Source: Micromonospora parva (lineage in GTDB: Bacteria; Actinomycetota; Actinomycetes; Mycobacteriales; Micromonosporaceae). From it: a DNA stretch of 64,000 nt. The stretch is taken from NCBI RefSeq assembly GCF_000718515.1, contig NZ_JNZS01000012.1, positions 186,001-250,000 of the forward strand, read 5' to 3'. Under the pieces are notes generated by a model, which was not told the DNA's origin, did not search any database, and saw nothing but the letters and a program-made list of their open reading frames with translations. The position numbers and the translations under genes are program-made. Shown one piece after another: positions 53,118 to 62,235 of this stretch (its first letter is position 1; every line of letters begins with the position of its first letter).

Positions 53118-54308
53118 TCAGGACTCCTGGCGTCGACGCCGGGCGAGGAGGAACGCGAATGCGCCCAGCACGACCATCACACTTCCGACGCCGGTCATGG
53201 TCGGGACCACACCGCCACCGGTCACCGGCAGGACCGGGGCTTGGCCGCCTGGGCCACCGGGTCGACCGGGTGCACCAGGCGCGCCCGGGCTGCCAGGTGC
53301 TCCGGGGGGCCCGGACGGACCAGGTACGCCGGGCGCTCCGGGTGCTCCAGGGCTACCGGGCGCTCCGGGCGCTCCGGGGCTGCCGGGCGCTCCGGGGCTG
53401 CCGGGGGCACCAGGGCTGCCGGGGGCACCAGGGCTGCCGGGCGCACCAGGGCTGCCGGGCGCACCGGGGCTGCCGGGCGCACCGGGGCTGCCGGGGGCAC
53501 CGGGGCTGCCGGTCGGCCCGGGCGGGCCGGTGGGTCCGGGCGGGCCGGTGGGTCCGGGTGGGCCGGTCGGCCCGGCGCAGACCGGTGCGGTGATGACGTT
53601 GGTATCCAGGGTGACGGCGGCGGTGCGTGCCAGCGCGCGGCCCTGGAGGGTCGCGCCCGTGGCCATCGTGATCGCGGCCTGAGCCATGATTGTGCCGACG
53701 AAGGTGGTGCCCGTGCCGATCGTCGCCGAACTGCCGATCTTCCAGAACACGTTGCAGGCCGAAGCCCCGTTGATCAGGACGACGCTGCTGTTCGACGCCG
53801 TCGTCAGCGAGGAGTCGACCTGGAAGATGAACACGGCGGACGGGTCGCCCTGGCCGTTGAGCGTCAACGGTCCGGTGAGTTGGGCGGCTCCGATCCGGTA
53901 GACCCCTTCGTTGAGCGTGTTGCCGCCCAGCTCCGCCGGGAGGTTGGTGAACGGCGTCCGGCCGGCGGCATCGTTGAAGGCGATGGTCAGGTCGCTCTGA
54001 GCCTGTAGAGCGACAGCGTCACCGAGGTGCACCTCGCCGCCGATGGTTGCCGTCTCGAATCCGGACGCGGTGTTTCCGGGGTACCGACCGAGGCTCTGAG
54101 CCAGGAAGCTGGGCCCGGTGTTGGTGGGTTCCGCTCCGGCCAGGACGGAGAAGTCGGCCGCCGTGCCCAGGTTGACCGGTGCTTCCTGCGCGTTGGCTGC
54201 GGTCGAGCTGAAGAGCAGCAGGCTGGCTGCCACTGTGGCGGCTGCGCCGGCCGCAAGCGCCGGCAGGACCACCTGTCGCCGTAGCCAGTGTTTGGGTTTA
54301 GCTGTCAC
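53118..54308 (-). CDS. Ice-binding-domain (DUF3494) surface protein with collagen-like stalk and LPXTG anchor
   Basis: This 396-aa protein starts at GTG 54308 with GGAGGG upstream; ATG 54347 is an alternative. The signal peptide ends ANAQE. Residues about 45-240 are a DUF3494/ice-binding-like beta-solenoid ([66 protein letters not shown]). Residues about 244-352 are about 36 Gly-X-Y triplets (GPTGPP, then GAPGSP). A sorting signal LPVTG, a TM helix and RRRRQES tail follow. A sortase would attach it to the cell wall as a stalked adhesin or antifreeze/ice-binding protein; ligand unknown. Confidence 0.9.
   Translation of the reverse strand: MTAKPKHWLRRQVVLPALAAGAAATVAASLLLFSSTAANAQEAPVNLGTAADFSVLAGAEPTNTGPSFLAQSLGRYPGNTASGFETATIGGEVHLGDAVALQAQSDLTIAFNDAAGRTPFTNLPAELGGNTLNEGVYRIGAAQLTGPLTLNGQGDPSAVFIFQVDSSLTTASNSSVVLINGASACNVFWKIGSSATIGTGTTFVGTIMAQAAITMATGATLQGRALARTAAVTLDTNVITAPVCAGPTGPPGPTGPPGPTGPPGPTGSPGAPGSPGAPGSPGAPGSPGAPGSPGAPGSPGAPGSPGAPGSPGAPGAPGSPGAPGAPGVPGPSGPPGAPGSPGAPGAPGRPGGPGGQAPVLPVTGGGVVPTMTGVGSVMVVLGAFAFLLARRRRQES
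53250..53576 (-). repeat. Collagen-like Gly-X-Y coding repeat
   Basis: Tandem 9- and 18-bp units encode GPTGPP near the N-terminal side and GAPGSP over most of the length. Unit sequences are near-identical at the DNA level, indicating recent slippage or duplication and probable length variation between strains. Confidence 0.9.
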
Positions 54309-54547
54309 AGAACACCCTCCGTGGGTACTACTCGCAGGAGACGTCAAGCCAGTGGCGTCCTGCGTGATATGGCCTGTATGGCGCCGATAAGCGCGTTGAC
54401 TACCACATCACGGCGGGTGTTCGAATGGGGGCAAATTGGCGCAATGACCGACGCGCATCTATCTGAATAGGACAGATATTCGCATTCTTGTTCGCCGGTT
54501 TCGACAAGCGGCGGGTGCGCACCCGGGGCGACCGAGCAGATCTCGGC

Positions 54548-55261
54548 CTATCGCCGGACGGCCGGGACCGGCCTGATCGCACGGCCGAGGACGCAGGGCG
54601 AGGATGGGCTGTTGCTGGTGGCCGGGAAGCGGAACCGGCGCAGCTGCGTCACCTCGAAGCCGGCCGCTGCGATCGCCGCGACGGTGTCGCGGTTGGTGTG
54701 GCAGCCCGCGAACAGCCTCGGCCACACGGTGGCGTCGACGAGACGTTGGGCGCGGTGCAGGCCGGTGGCCTCCTCGGCGGCCACGTGCTCGAAGAACCGC
54801 ACCTGGCCTCCGGGGCACAGCACCCGGCTGATCTCCGCCAACGCGCTCGCCTGATCGGGCACCGTGCACAACACCAACGCGACCACGGCCGCGTCGAACT
54901 CGCCGTCCGCGGCGGGCAGCGCCTGGGCCAGAGCGTCGACGACGGTGACCGGAATCGGCGCATCCGCGGCGGCACGCTCGGCGGCGGCCCGCAGCCGCCG
55001 TTCCGGTTCGACAGCGAGGACCTGGGTGACAGACGGCGGGTAGTGGGCAAACATCCGCCCGTTGCCCGCACCGATCTCGATCACCCGGCCGGACAGGCCG
55101 GCGACCAGCTCCCGCCGGAACGCCGCCGTGCCGGCGCGGTCCATGGCGACGCTGAGTCGCTCGTACACCCGGGCGAACACGGGGTGGGACACCGTGGCCA
55201 CGTCGACCTCCACTGATGGCGTGATCTCCGTAAGACGCTTTCTCCGGCGATTGTCCTGCAT
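54548..55261 (-). CDS. Class I SAM-dependent methyltransferase
   Basis: This 237-aa protein has motif I VIEIGAGNGRMFAHYP, an acidic motif LAVEPERRLR, motif III-like FDAAVVALVLCTVPD and ISRVLCPGGQVRFFEHV. This is the Methyltransf_11/METTL7-like layout. The C-terminal 30 residues are basic. The acceptor is unknown. It is divergent from the SDR gene by 70 bp. The 54309-54547 gap upstream of the ice-binding-like gene holds no gene. Confidence 0.88.
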   Translation of the reverse strand: MQDNRRRKRLTEITPSVEVDVATVSHPVFARVYERLSVAMDRAGTAAFRRELVAGLSGRVIEIGAGNGRMFAHYPPSVTQVLAVEPERRLRAAAERAAADAPIPVTVVDALAQALPAADGEFDAAVVALVLCTVPDQASALAEISRVLCPGGQVRFFEHVAAEEATGLHRAQRLVDATVWPRLFAGCHTNRDTVAAIAAAGFEVTQLRRFRFPATSNSPSSPCVLGRAIRPVPAVRR

Positions 55262-55331
55262 CCGCGCACGCTTTCCGTCTTACTGATGGGCAGCACGACT
55301 CAACCCAGTGCAGACAGGATGTGGTCCGACC

Positions 55332-56087
55332 ATGAAGATCGTCGTCATCGGGGGCAGTGGCCTCATCGGTTCCAAGGTCGTGGACCGCCTCGGCGCCCAG
55401 GGCCACGAGGCGGTGGCGGCATCGCCGAAGACCGGCGTGAACACCCTGACCGGCGAGGGCGTGGCCGATGCGCTCGCCGGGGCCGAGGTCGTCGTCGACA
55501 CGTCGAACTCGCCGTCGTTCGAGGACGCCGCCGTACTGGAGTTCTTCGAGACCTCGACCCGGACGCTCCTCGCCGCCGCGTCGGACGCCGGGGTGAATCA
55601 CTACGTGGCGCTCTCCATCGTGGGGAGCGACCGGATCCCGGACAGCGGTTACATGCGCGCGAAGGTCGCTCAGGAGAAGCTCATCGTCGCCTCCGGAATC
55701 CCGTACTCGGTGGTGCACGCCACCCAGTTCTTCGAGTTCCTCCAGGGCATCATCGACGCCGCCACGGACGGCGACACCGTGCACCTCGCGCCGGTGCTCA
55801 TCCAGCCGATGGCCGCTGACGACGTGGCGGCCGCGGTGACCGAGGTCGCGCTCGGCGCGCCGACGAACTCCGTGGTCGAGGTCGCTGGTCCGGAGCAGTT
55901 CCAGCTCGACGAGTTGGGCCGCTCGCTCCTCGCCGACCAGCAGGATCGCCGCACGGTGGTGGCCGACCCCGACGCCCGGTACTTCGGCGCCAGGCTGAAC
56001 GAACGCTCGCTCGTTCCGGCCGACGGCGCCCGCACCCCCGGCACCGCCCTGGCCGACTGGCGTGCGGCGGCTGGCCGGGGACGCTGA
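55332..56087 (+). CDS. NAD(P)-binding NmrA-like SDR protein
   Basis: This 251-aa Rossmann protein (MKIVVIGGSGLIGSKVVDRL) of the atypical-SDR/NmrA class has ALSIVGSDRIPDSGYMRAKV and GIPYSVVHATQFFEFLQG. There is no catalytic YxxxK of classical SDRs. ATG 55332 is chosen at the Rossmann N-terminus; GTG 55308 is possible. Such proteins act as redox sensors or NADPH-dependent reductases. Confidence 0.85.
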   Translation: MKIVVIGGSGLIGSKVVDRLGAQGHEAVAASPKTGVNTLTGEGVADALAGAEVVVDTSNSPSFEDAAVLEFFETSTRTLLAAASDAGVNHYVALSIVGSDRIPDSGYMRAKVAQEKLIVASGIPYSVVHATQFFEFLQGIIDAATDGDTVHLAPVLIQPMAADDVAAAVTEVALGAPTNSVVEVAGPEQFQLDELGRSLLADQQDRRTVVADPDARYFGARLNERSLVPADGARTPGTALADWRAAAGRGR

Positions 56088-56097
56088 GCCGGCCCCG

Positions 56098-58329
56098 CTA
56101 CCTCGGCGTCGTGGTCGGGCCAGCCCGCCCGCCGAGGCGCCGCACCAGCTCCCGAACCGCCTCGGTGAACGGCTCGTCGGACTCGTCCGGCCAGTGCCCG
56201 TGGATGGGTGGGGCGACGCTGTCCCCGGGGGGCGTCACCACATCGCGGGGATCGCGCTGTCGGCGATCGACAGCTGCTGTCGGGTCGCCGGTGGTATCCG
56301 GCGCGGGTGACGGATTCGGGGAGAAGATCCAGCCACCGATGGGATCGGTGTCGCGCCACAGGTTCACCCAGCGCCACCCCACCCGCTGGCCGATCTCCTG
56401 TAGTGCCGCGTCGTCGAGGTAGGCGGGGAAGGGCCGCGCGCAGAAACGGCGCAGCGGTGATCCGTGGGTGAGCAGGGCGACCCGGTCGCCGATCTGCGGC
56501 CGCAGTTGGAGCACCGCGGCGGCGAGCAGAATCGAGCCGTGGCTGTGCCCGGTCAGCAGCACCGCGTCGCCGCGCTCGACCAGGTAGGTGATTCGGCGGG
56601 CCAGTTCCGGCACCGCCCGCCTGGAGTAGCAGGGTGGCGCGAACGGGTGGGCGGCCCGGGGCCAGAAGGTGCCAAGGTCCCAGAGGACGCCGATGTAGCG
56701 GCGGTACGGCTCGGTCCGGTACGCGAAGATGGCGCCGATGACCAGGCCGAGGATGATTGCCCCGATCACCCAGCTGCTGAGCGCGATGGCGAACGTGATC
56801 GCCTCCGCCGGCAATCGGATGTTTCGCTCGATCACGTCGCCCGGCAACTGGCCGAGCAGGCCGACCGTGGTGGTGGCCGTGGCGAGTCCGGCGAGGCAAC
56901 CGTAGACCACTGCCAACGGCACCAGTTTCTCGGTGAAGCGGGCCCGAGCTATCGCGTCTCGGACCTGCCTCAGGCGGAGCTCGGCCTCGGCCGGCGCGTT
57001 CGGGAAGTCGCGCGCGACGATCGCCGCCGCAGCCCGGCGTCGACTCCGGCGGGAGATCAGGATGACCAGAACGGCGACGATCGCGGTGACCACCACCGCG
57101 CGGAAGAAGCCGTAGATCGCCCAGGTGAAGGCCCGGGGCGGGCCGGTGGCGATGCCCTCCCCGGTCGGCACGCCGCGATCCAGGAAGTCCGCCACCCGGC
57201 AGACCAGCTCTGCGGAGTACGCCACCGCCGTACTGATCCCGGTGGCCGCGACAACGAGAGCGCCCAACCCGAACAGCGGGGTGGCGTCGCGCTCCCGGCT
57301 CCGGTACCAGAGCAGCACCACGCCCAGGGCGGCCATCAGTGTCGTCTGAGCCGCGAACACACCGACCACTGTCGGGTCGTAACCGGGCAGCCCGCGCTCC
57401 TGCGGCCACGGCTGCGAACTGGTCGACACGTGTGCCACGACGACCACGGTCAGGATGATGGCAGCGGTCCGGAGGGTGCGGGTGACCCGGTCGAGCCGCT
57501 GGTCGGCGGGGTACCGGTCCATCAGTGGCGGGGTGCAGAGCATCCCCACGCAGCTCGTCAGGATCACCCCCGTGATCGCCGTCAGCGCGATGGTGGCCGC
57601 CGAGGCGTCTCTCGCACCCTGGGCGAGGAGCAGGACGAGGTCCAGCGTCGCGAACGCGGCGGCGACATGGATGGCCCGCAACCGGCCCACCAGCGGCTCG
57701 GCGTCCCACTGGCCGACGGTGTCGAGCCGGCAGGCGGAGCCGCCCTGATCGGGTGCGCGAAACGCCTCGAAGGCTCGCCCCGGACGACAGCTGATCAGCC
57801 AGATCAGGCCGATCGCGGCGGCCGGGACCAGCGCGAGCACCGCCAGCCGCAGCCCGATCGTCCGCCCACCCAACCAGGACAACCAGCTGCGTCCGGTGAG
57901 GCAGCTCGGCGAGGCCAGGCACTTCCAACCGACGAGGTCCAGGGCGACGCCGGCGATGGCGAGCACGTACAGCACGGTGAGCGTGAGCCCCAGCACCCGG
58001 CACAGGGACTTGACCGCCGCCTCGGAAGCCGGGTTCGCCGGGCGCATCCAGATCGCGACGTTGACAAGCATGAAGGGGAGCAGGAACACCACCGCCAGGG
58101 TGCGGGTCACGGTGCCCGAGGGCAGGTCACCCCAGCGGTACGCCTCCAGCGTCACCCCCGGCACGCTCGCGCTGTCCGAGGACCGGGGGCGCGGCCGGTA
58201 GAACCCGCCACTGCGGTCACCGGCGACCTGCCCGGTCTGCTGCAGGCCCAGCACCTGTGCGGGACTCGCGCCGGAGACTCCGTGCACCCGTAGCTCCACG
58301 ACGCCACCGGAGCTGTCCGGCCCGCTCAA
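56098..58329 (-). CDS. Polytopic membrane protein with split lipase-like alpha/beta-hydrolase domain
   Basis: This 743-aa protein begins with a beta strand VVELRVHGVSGASPAQVL (HG oxyanion-type loop). About eight to ten TM helices follow between residues 75 and 560. It then resumes a hydrolase fold: a GHSHGS nucleophile elbow in VLLTGHSHGSILLAAAVL, LLTHGSPLRRF and WVNLWRDTDPIGGW (candidate Asp), with a Pro-rich C-terminus and a late His in PIHGHWPD. It is probably a membrane-embedded esterase or lipase. The substrate is unknown. Confidence 0.8.
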   Translation of the reverse strand: MSGPDSSGGVVELRVHGVSGASPAQVLGLQQTGQVAGDRSGGFYRPRPRSSDSASVPGVTLEAYRWGDLPSGTVTRTLAVVFLLPFMLVNVAIWMRPANPASEAAVKSLCRVLGLTLTVLYVLAIAGVALDLVGWKCLASPSCLTGRSWLSWLGGRTIGLRLAVLALVPAAAIGLIWLISCRPGRAFEAFRAPDQGGSACRLDTVGQWDAEPLVGRLRAIHVAAAFATLDLVLLLAQGARDASAATIALTAITGVILTSCVGMLCTPPLMDRYPADQRLDRVTRTLRTAAIILTVVVVAHVSTSSQPWPQERGLPGYDPTVVGVFAAQTTLMAALGVVLLWYRSRERDATPLFGLGALVVAATGISTAVAYSAELVCRVADFLDRGVPTGEGIATGPPRAFTWAIYGFFRAVVVTAIVAVLVILISRRSRRRAAAAIVARDFPNAPAEAELRLRQVRDAIARARFTEKLVPLAVVYGCLAGLATATTTVGLLGQLPGDVIERNIRLPAEAITFAIALSSWVIGAIILGLVIGAIFAYRTEPYRRYIGVLWDLGTFWPRAAHPFAPPCYSRRAVPELARRITYLVERGDAVLLTGHSHGSILLAAAVLQLRPQIGDRVALLTHGSPLRRFCARPFPAYLDDAALQEIGQRVGWRWVNLWRDTDPIGGWIFSPNPSPAPDTTGDPTAAVDRRQRDPRDVVTPPGDSVAPPIHGHWPDESDEPFTEAVRELVRRLGGRAGPTTTPR

Positions 58330-58549
58330 CCGCGCTGATCCATCCGACGTCCCCCCGAGGCGTCCCGCCGCCCTTGTCCCGCTACCCCCACCTCGACGAC
58401 ACGCGCCGGGGCCGGCGGCCGAGCGGGTCTACCCGAACCGGACCCGCTCAATCTCGGCCGTCCCTGGTGCTGCCACCCGACCGGCGCGCTGTGGTCGACC
58501 GGCCCGTGCGTGCGAGGGTTGAGCCGGTCGTGGCGGGGTAGGTGCCGCC

Positions 58550-59695
58550 ATGGTCGCTGCCGGTCGGCGCGGAGCGGACGCGGGCCCGTCGACAGCGCGG
58601 CGCTGGGACCGCCTGCTGGCCGCCTGGCACGACCGGGTCCGTCGGGTACGCGCCATCGGCGGCCTCGCCCTGCAGGCCGGCCTGGCGGCGGCACTGTCCT
58701 GGTTCGTGGCGCACTCGCTGCTGCACGTGTCGCAGCCGGTCTTCGCGCCGATCTCCGCCGTCTCGACGCTCGCCGCGTCCGTCGGCCAGCGGTTGCGTCG
58801 CACCATCGAGCTGATCATCGGTGTGACCGTCGGGGTGCTGATCGGCGACCTGCTGCTCCTGGTGACCGGCACCGGGTGGTGGCAGCTCGCCCTGATCGTG
58901 GTGCTGGCGATCGTCGTCGCGCTCTTCCTCGCCGGCAGCGCGGCGGTGGTGATCCAGGCCGGGGCGACGGCGGTTCTCATCGCCACGCTCAGCCCAACCG
59001 TCCGGGACCTGGAGATCCCGCGGTTCGTGGACGCGTTGATCGGGGGAGGGGTGGCGTTGCTGGTCACCGCCGTGTTGCTGCCGCTGAACCCGCTACGGGT
59101 GCTCAACCGGGCCGCCCGGCCGGTGTTCGATCTCCTGCTGACCCAGCTCGACGCCACCGCCGAAGCGCTGGCCGAGCGGGACGCCGCGCGGGCCCGTACC
59201 GCCCGGGGTGAGCTGCGGCAGAGCGCGGGCCGGTTGAAGGCGTTCGTCGAGGCGGCCCAGGGCGCCCGGGAGGCGAGCACCCTGTCGCCGGTGTACTGGC
59301 ACCAGCGGCACGGACCGGTGGGCCGGTACGCGCAGGCGGCGGAGCTGATCGACCGGGCGACGCGGAACAGCGGCACCCTGATCCGACGGTCGGTGACGCT
59401 CATCGAGGACGGCGAGCCGGTGCCGGAGTCGTTGCCGAGGGCGGTGGCCGAGCTGGCCGAGACCGTCCGCCTGCTCAAGCGGCAGTTCGCCGCTGGCGCT
59501 GAGCCGAATCGGGCGCGGGAGCAGGCACTGCGGGCGGTCGCGACGGCCGGGAACGCCTATCGGGACGGTGTGGGCTTCTCCGGTGCGGTGGTGGTGGCGC
59601 AGGTCCGGACCACGGTCAGTGACCTGCTGGTCGCCACCGGCCTGACCCAGGAGGGCGCGAATCACCTGGTCCGGAGGGCTTTCGGCGATCTCTGA
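58550..59695 (+). CDS. FUSC-family membrane protein
   Basis: This 381-aa protein has about six N-terminal TM helices (GLALQAGLAAALSWFVAHSL, IELIIGVTVGVLIGDLLLLV) and a C-terminal cytoplasmic helical domain of about 200 aa, as in aromatic acid exporter (FUSC/ArAE) proteins. TAGGTG lies just upstream of ATG 58550. The 220-bp gap with the divergent lipase-like gene has no gene. It probably exports an organic acid or xenobiotic. Confidence 0.83.
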   Translation: MVAAGRRGADAGPSTARRWDRLLAAWHDRVRRVRAIGGLALQAGLAAALSWFVAHSLLHVSQPVFAPISAVSTLAASVGQRLRRTIELIIGVTVGVLIGDLLLLVTGTGWWQLALIVVLAIVVALFLAGSAAVVIQAGATAVLIATLSPTVRDLEIPRFVDALIGGGVALLVTAVLLPLNPLRVLNRAARPVFDLLLTQLDATAEALAERDAARARTARGELRQSAGRLKAFVEAAQGAREASTLSPVYWHQRHGPVGRYAQAAELIDRATRNSGTLIRRSVTLIEDGEPVPESLPRAVAELAETVRLLKRQFAAGAEPNRAREQALRAVATAGNAYRDGVGFSGAVVVAQVRTTVSDLLVATGLTQEGANHLVRRAFGDL

Positions 59696-59734
59696 CGGTC
59701 CGGCGGCGCCCATCGGCGCCAGTTGTTGGCGCAT

Positions 59735-59788
59735 ATCTGAGCCATCGCTGTTGCCATCTGAGCCAAAGTGGTGCCATCATGGTGCCAT
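59735..59788 (+). promoter_or_regulatory. Helically phased direct repeats before the HicB-like gene
   Basis: ATCTGAGCCA occurs at 59735-59744 and 59756-59765 (21-bp period). TGGTGCCAT occurs at 59769-59777 and 59780-59788 (11-bp period), overlapping the start codon. Periods of one and two helical turns suit a ribbon-helix-helix autoregulator. Confidence 0.55.
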
Positions 59789-60311
59789 GGAGCTGAGGTC
59801 ATACGTCGAGAACCTGCGTAACGAGTTCGCCGTGGCGGCGGAGGGTGTGGACCCGGAGGCCCGGGTGCTGGCCGAACGGCTCTTCACGCAGTTGGAGGCG
59901 GCGACCCGTCTCACGCTGCTCGAAGCGCTCTCCGACGCGGCTGACGAGATCACCCGTGACCTCGCGCCGGGCTCGGTGCACGTCCGGTTGCGCGGGCGCG
60001 AACCCGACTTCGTGGTGACCCCGGCCAGCCCGCCGGCCGAGCTGGCGAGCGAGGCCAGCGGCCCGCCACCGCTGGCGGTGCCAGTGTCCGCGCCCGACGG
60101 TGACGAGGGCGGCACCTCGCGGATCAACCTCCGGCTGCCCGACCACCTGAAGGCCAGCGTCGAGGAGGCCGCTGGGCGCGCCGGGCTCTCGGTCAACGCC
60201 TGGCTGGTGCGCGCCGTCGCCGGTGCCGTCGGGGCGGGCGACCCGGAACGTCGTCCGCCGCGCCGGGTGGAGCCGACCTCCGGCCAGCGCTTCACCGGCT
60301 GGGCCCGCTAA
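59787..60311 (+). CDS. HicB-like ribbon-helix-helix DNA-binding protein
   Basis: This 174-aa protein has an N-terminal helical region (residues 1-65), a disordered Pro/Ser middle, and a C-terminal RHH/Arc-type domain (SRINLRLPDHLKASVEEAAG, RAGLSVNAWLVRAVAGAVG), similar to HicB antitoxin C-termini. No HicA-like toxin is adjacent. The next genes are DUF4097 and an ABC-2 transporter, so it is more likely the operon's regulator. ATG 59787 overlaps the second repeat pair. Confidence 0.8.
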   Translation: MELRSYVENLRNEFAVAAEGVDPEARVLAERLFTQLEAATRLTLLEALSDAADEITRDLAPGSVHVRLRGREPDFVVTPASPPAELASEASGPPPLAVPVSAPDGDEGGTSRINLRLPDHLKASVEEAAGRAGLSVNAWLVRAVAGAVGAGDPERRPPRRVEPTSGQRFTGWAR

Positions 60312-60382
60312 CTTCCCGTACCCCCATCCGCCGCGCCGCTGACCAGCGGCAACCTTCGCCGACCACCTTCCGGGAGACCACC

Positions 60383-61225
60383 ATGCCTGTTTTCGAGACG
60401 CCAGAACCGATTGCCGTCCAGATCGAGCTGCCGATCGGCGACGCCTGGATCGCCGCGAGCGACCGCACCGACACGGTGGTGACCGTGCGTCCCCGCGACC
60501 CGTCGAGCAAGGCCGACGTGAGCGCCGCCGACCAGACCACCGTCGAGTTCGCCGCCGGGCAACTGGTGATCCGGGTGCCCAAGAGCTGGCGCCGCTACGG
60601 GTTCGGCCCCGGGCCGTCGGTCGACGTCCTGGTCGAGCTCCCGACCGGGTCGCGGGTGCACGCCGAGGCGTCGTGGGCGGCGTTCCGCTGCGAGGGCCGG
60701 CTCGGCGAGTGCCGGATCAAGACCGGCAGCGGCATCCGGCTCGACGAGACCGGGCCGTTGGAGATCGACAGCAGCCACGGCGAGGTCGCGGTCGAGCGCG
60801 TCCTCGGACCCGCCCGGGTGAAGGCCTCGTCCGGCAAGGTGCGCATCGGCGCGGTCGACGGCACCGCCGAGATCAAGAATTCGTCCGGCGACTGCTGGAT
60901 CGGCCGCAGCGGCGGCGACGTCCGGATCAACACGGCCTACGGCGACATCACCGTGGACGCGTCGCTGGGCTCGGTGACGGCGCGTACCGCCTACGGCAAC
61001 CTTCGGCTGGGTGAGGTCGCCCGCGGCGCGATCGATGTGCAGACGTCCTACGGCGCCATCGAGGTCGGCATCCGTCGCGGGACCGCCGCGTGGCTCGACG
61101 TCAGCTCCAAGCACGGCCGCGTGCACAACGCGCTGGAGTCGACCGGCAGCCCGGCGCAGACCGACGAGACGGTCGAGGTCCGGGCGAACACCTCCTACGG
61201 CGACATCATGATCCGCCGCGCCTGA
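60383..61225 (+). CDS. DUF4097-family beta-helix-like protein
   Basis: This 280-aa protein has no signal peptide. It consists of repeated short beta strands (GECRIKTGSGIRLDETGPLE, VKASSGKVRIGAVDGTAEIK, VRINTAYGDITVDASLGSVT, VQTSYGAIEVGI) forming a right-handed solenoid as in LiaG-like DUF4097 proteins. ATG 60383 follows CGGGAGA. It lies between the HicB-like gene and the ABC-2 ATPase. Members often accompany stress-responsive ABC operons; the molecular role is unknown. Confidence 0.85.
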   Translation: MPVFETPEPIAVQIELPIGDAWIAASDRTDTVVTVRPRDPSSKADVSAADQTTVEFAAGQLVIRVPKSWRRYGFGPGPSVDVLVELPTGSRVHAEASWAAFRCEGRLGECRIKTGSGIRLDETGPLEIDSSHGEVAVERVLGPARVKASSGKVRIGAVDGTAEIKNSSGDCWIGRSGGDVRINTAYGDITVDASLGSVTARTAYGNLRLGEVARGAIDVQTSYGAIEVGIRRGTAAWLDVSSKHGRVHNALESTGSPAQTDETVEVRANTSYGDIMIRRA

Positions 61226-61257
61226 CCCCCACCGCGCCGACCACGAATGAGGAGACC

Positions 61258-62235
61258 ATGACCAGCTCCACGAACCCCGCGATCGTCGCCACCGACCTGC
61301 GCAAGTCCTACGGCGACAAGGTCGTCCTGGACGGCGTCGACCTGATGATCACCGAGGGCACGATCTTCGCCTTGCTCGGTCCGAACGGGGCCGGCAAGAC
61401 CACCACCGTGCAGATCCTCTCCACCCTGATCAGGGCCGACGGTGGCGATGCGCGCATCTTCGGCCACGATCTGACCCGGGAGCCCGACGCGGTACGCGCG
61501 CTGATCGGCGTCACCGGCCAGTTCTCCGCCGTCGACAACCTGCTCACCGCCCGGGAGAACCTGACCCTGATGGCCGACCTGTGCCACCTGGGCAGGGCCG
61601 CCGGCCGGCGTCGGATCGCCGACCTGCTCGACCAGTTCGACCTGACCGAGGCGGCGGCCAAGCCGGTGTCGACGTACTCCGGTGGCATGCGCCGGCGGCT
61701 CGACCTGGCGATGACCCTGGTCGGCGAGCCCCGCGTCATCTTCCTCGACGAGCCGACCACCGGCCTCGACCCGCGCAGCCGCCGGGCCATGTGGCACATC
61801 ATCCGGGCGCTCGTCGCCGAGGGCGTCACCATCCTGCTCACCACGCAGTACCTGGAGGAGGCCGACCAACTCGCCGACCGGGTGGCGTTCCTCGACCACG
61901 GCCGTCTGATCGCCGAGGGCACACCACGCGAGCTCAAGCGGCTCATCCCGGGCGGTCACGTCGTATTGCAGTTCGCCGACCAGGAAGGGCTCGACTCGGC
62001 GGCCCGGACGTTGCAGGCCGCCACCCGGGACGACGCGGCGCTCACCCTCCAGGTGCCCAGTGACGGTGGGGTCGGGTCACTGCGATCCCTGCTCGACCAG
62101 CTCGACAGCGCCTCGATCAGCGTGGCCGGGCTCTCCGTGCACACCCCCGACCTCGACGACGTCTTCCTCACCCTCACCGGTCAGCCGGACACCCGGGCCG
62201 GCCGGACCCATCACGAAAGGGCTTCCGCGCGATGA
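61258..62235 (+). CDS. ABC-2 type transporter ATPase (DrrA-like)
   Basis: This 325-aa ATPase has Walker A GPNGAGKTT, signature YSGGMRRRLDLAM, Walker B RVIFLDEPTTGLDPRSR and the H-loop in TTQYLEEADQLADRV, with a C-terminal domain as in daunorubicin-resistance DrrA. ATG 61258 follows GAGGAG. It overlaps the permease start (ATGA). It probably exports a drug, lipid or polyketide-like molecule. Confidence 0.93.
   Translation: MTSSTNPAIVATDLRKSYGDKVVLDGVDLMITEGTIFALLGPNGAGKTTTVQILSTLIRADGGDARIFGHDLTREPDAVRALIGVTGQFSAVDNLLTARENLTLMADLCHLGRAAGRRRIADLLDQFDLTEAAAKPVSTYSGGMRRRLDLAMTLVGEPRVIFLDEPTTGLDPRSRRAMWHIIRALVAEGVTILLTTQYLEEADQLADRVAFLDHGRLIAEGTPRELKRLIPGGHVVLQFADQEGLDSAARTLQAATRDDAALTLQVPSDGGVGSLRSLLDQLDSASISVAGLSVHTPDLDDVFLTLTGQPDTRAGRTHHERASAR

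Noticed and set aside
53250..53576. Regular short repeats resembling a CRISPR or satellite array
   Set aside because: The unit length is 9/18 bp in frame with Gly-X-Y codons, with no spacers; it is a collagen-like coding repeat.
59787..60311. Toxin-antitoxin locus at the HicB-like gene
   Set aside because: No HicA-like or other small toxin ORF lies on either side; the neighbouring genes are DUF4097 and an ABC transporter.
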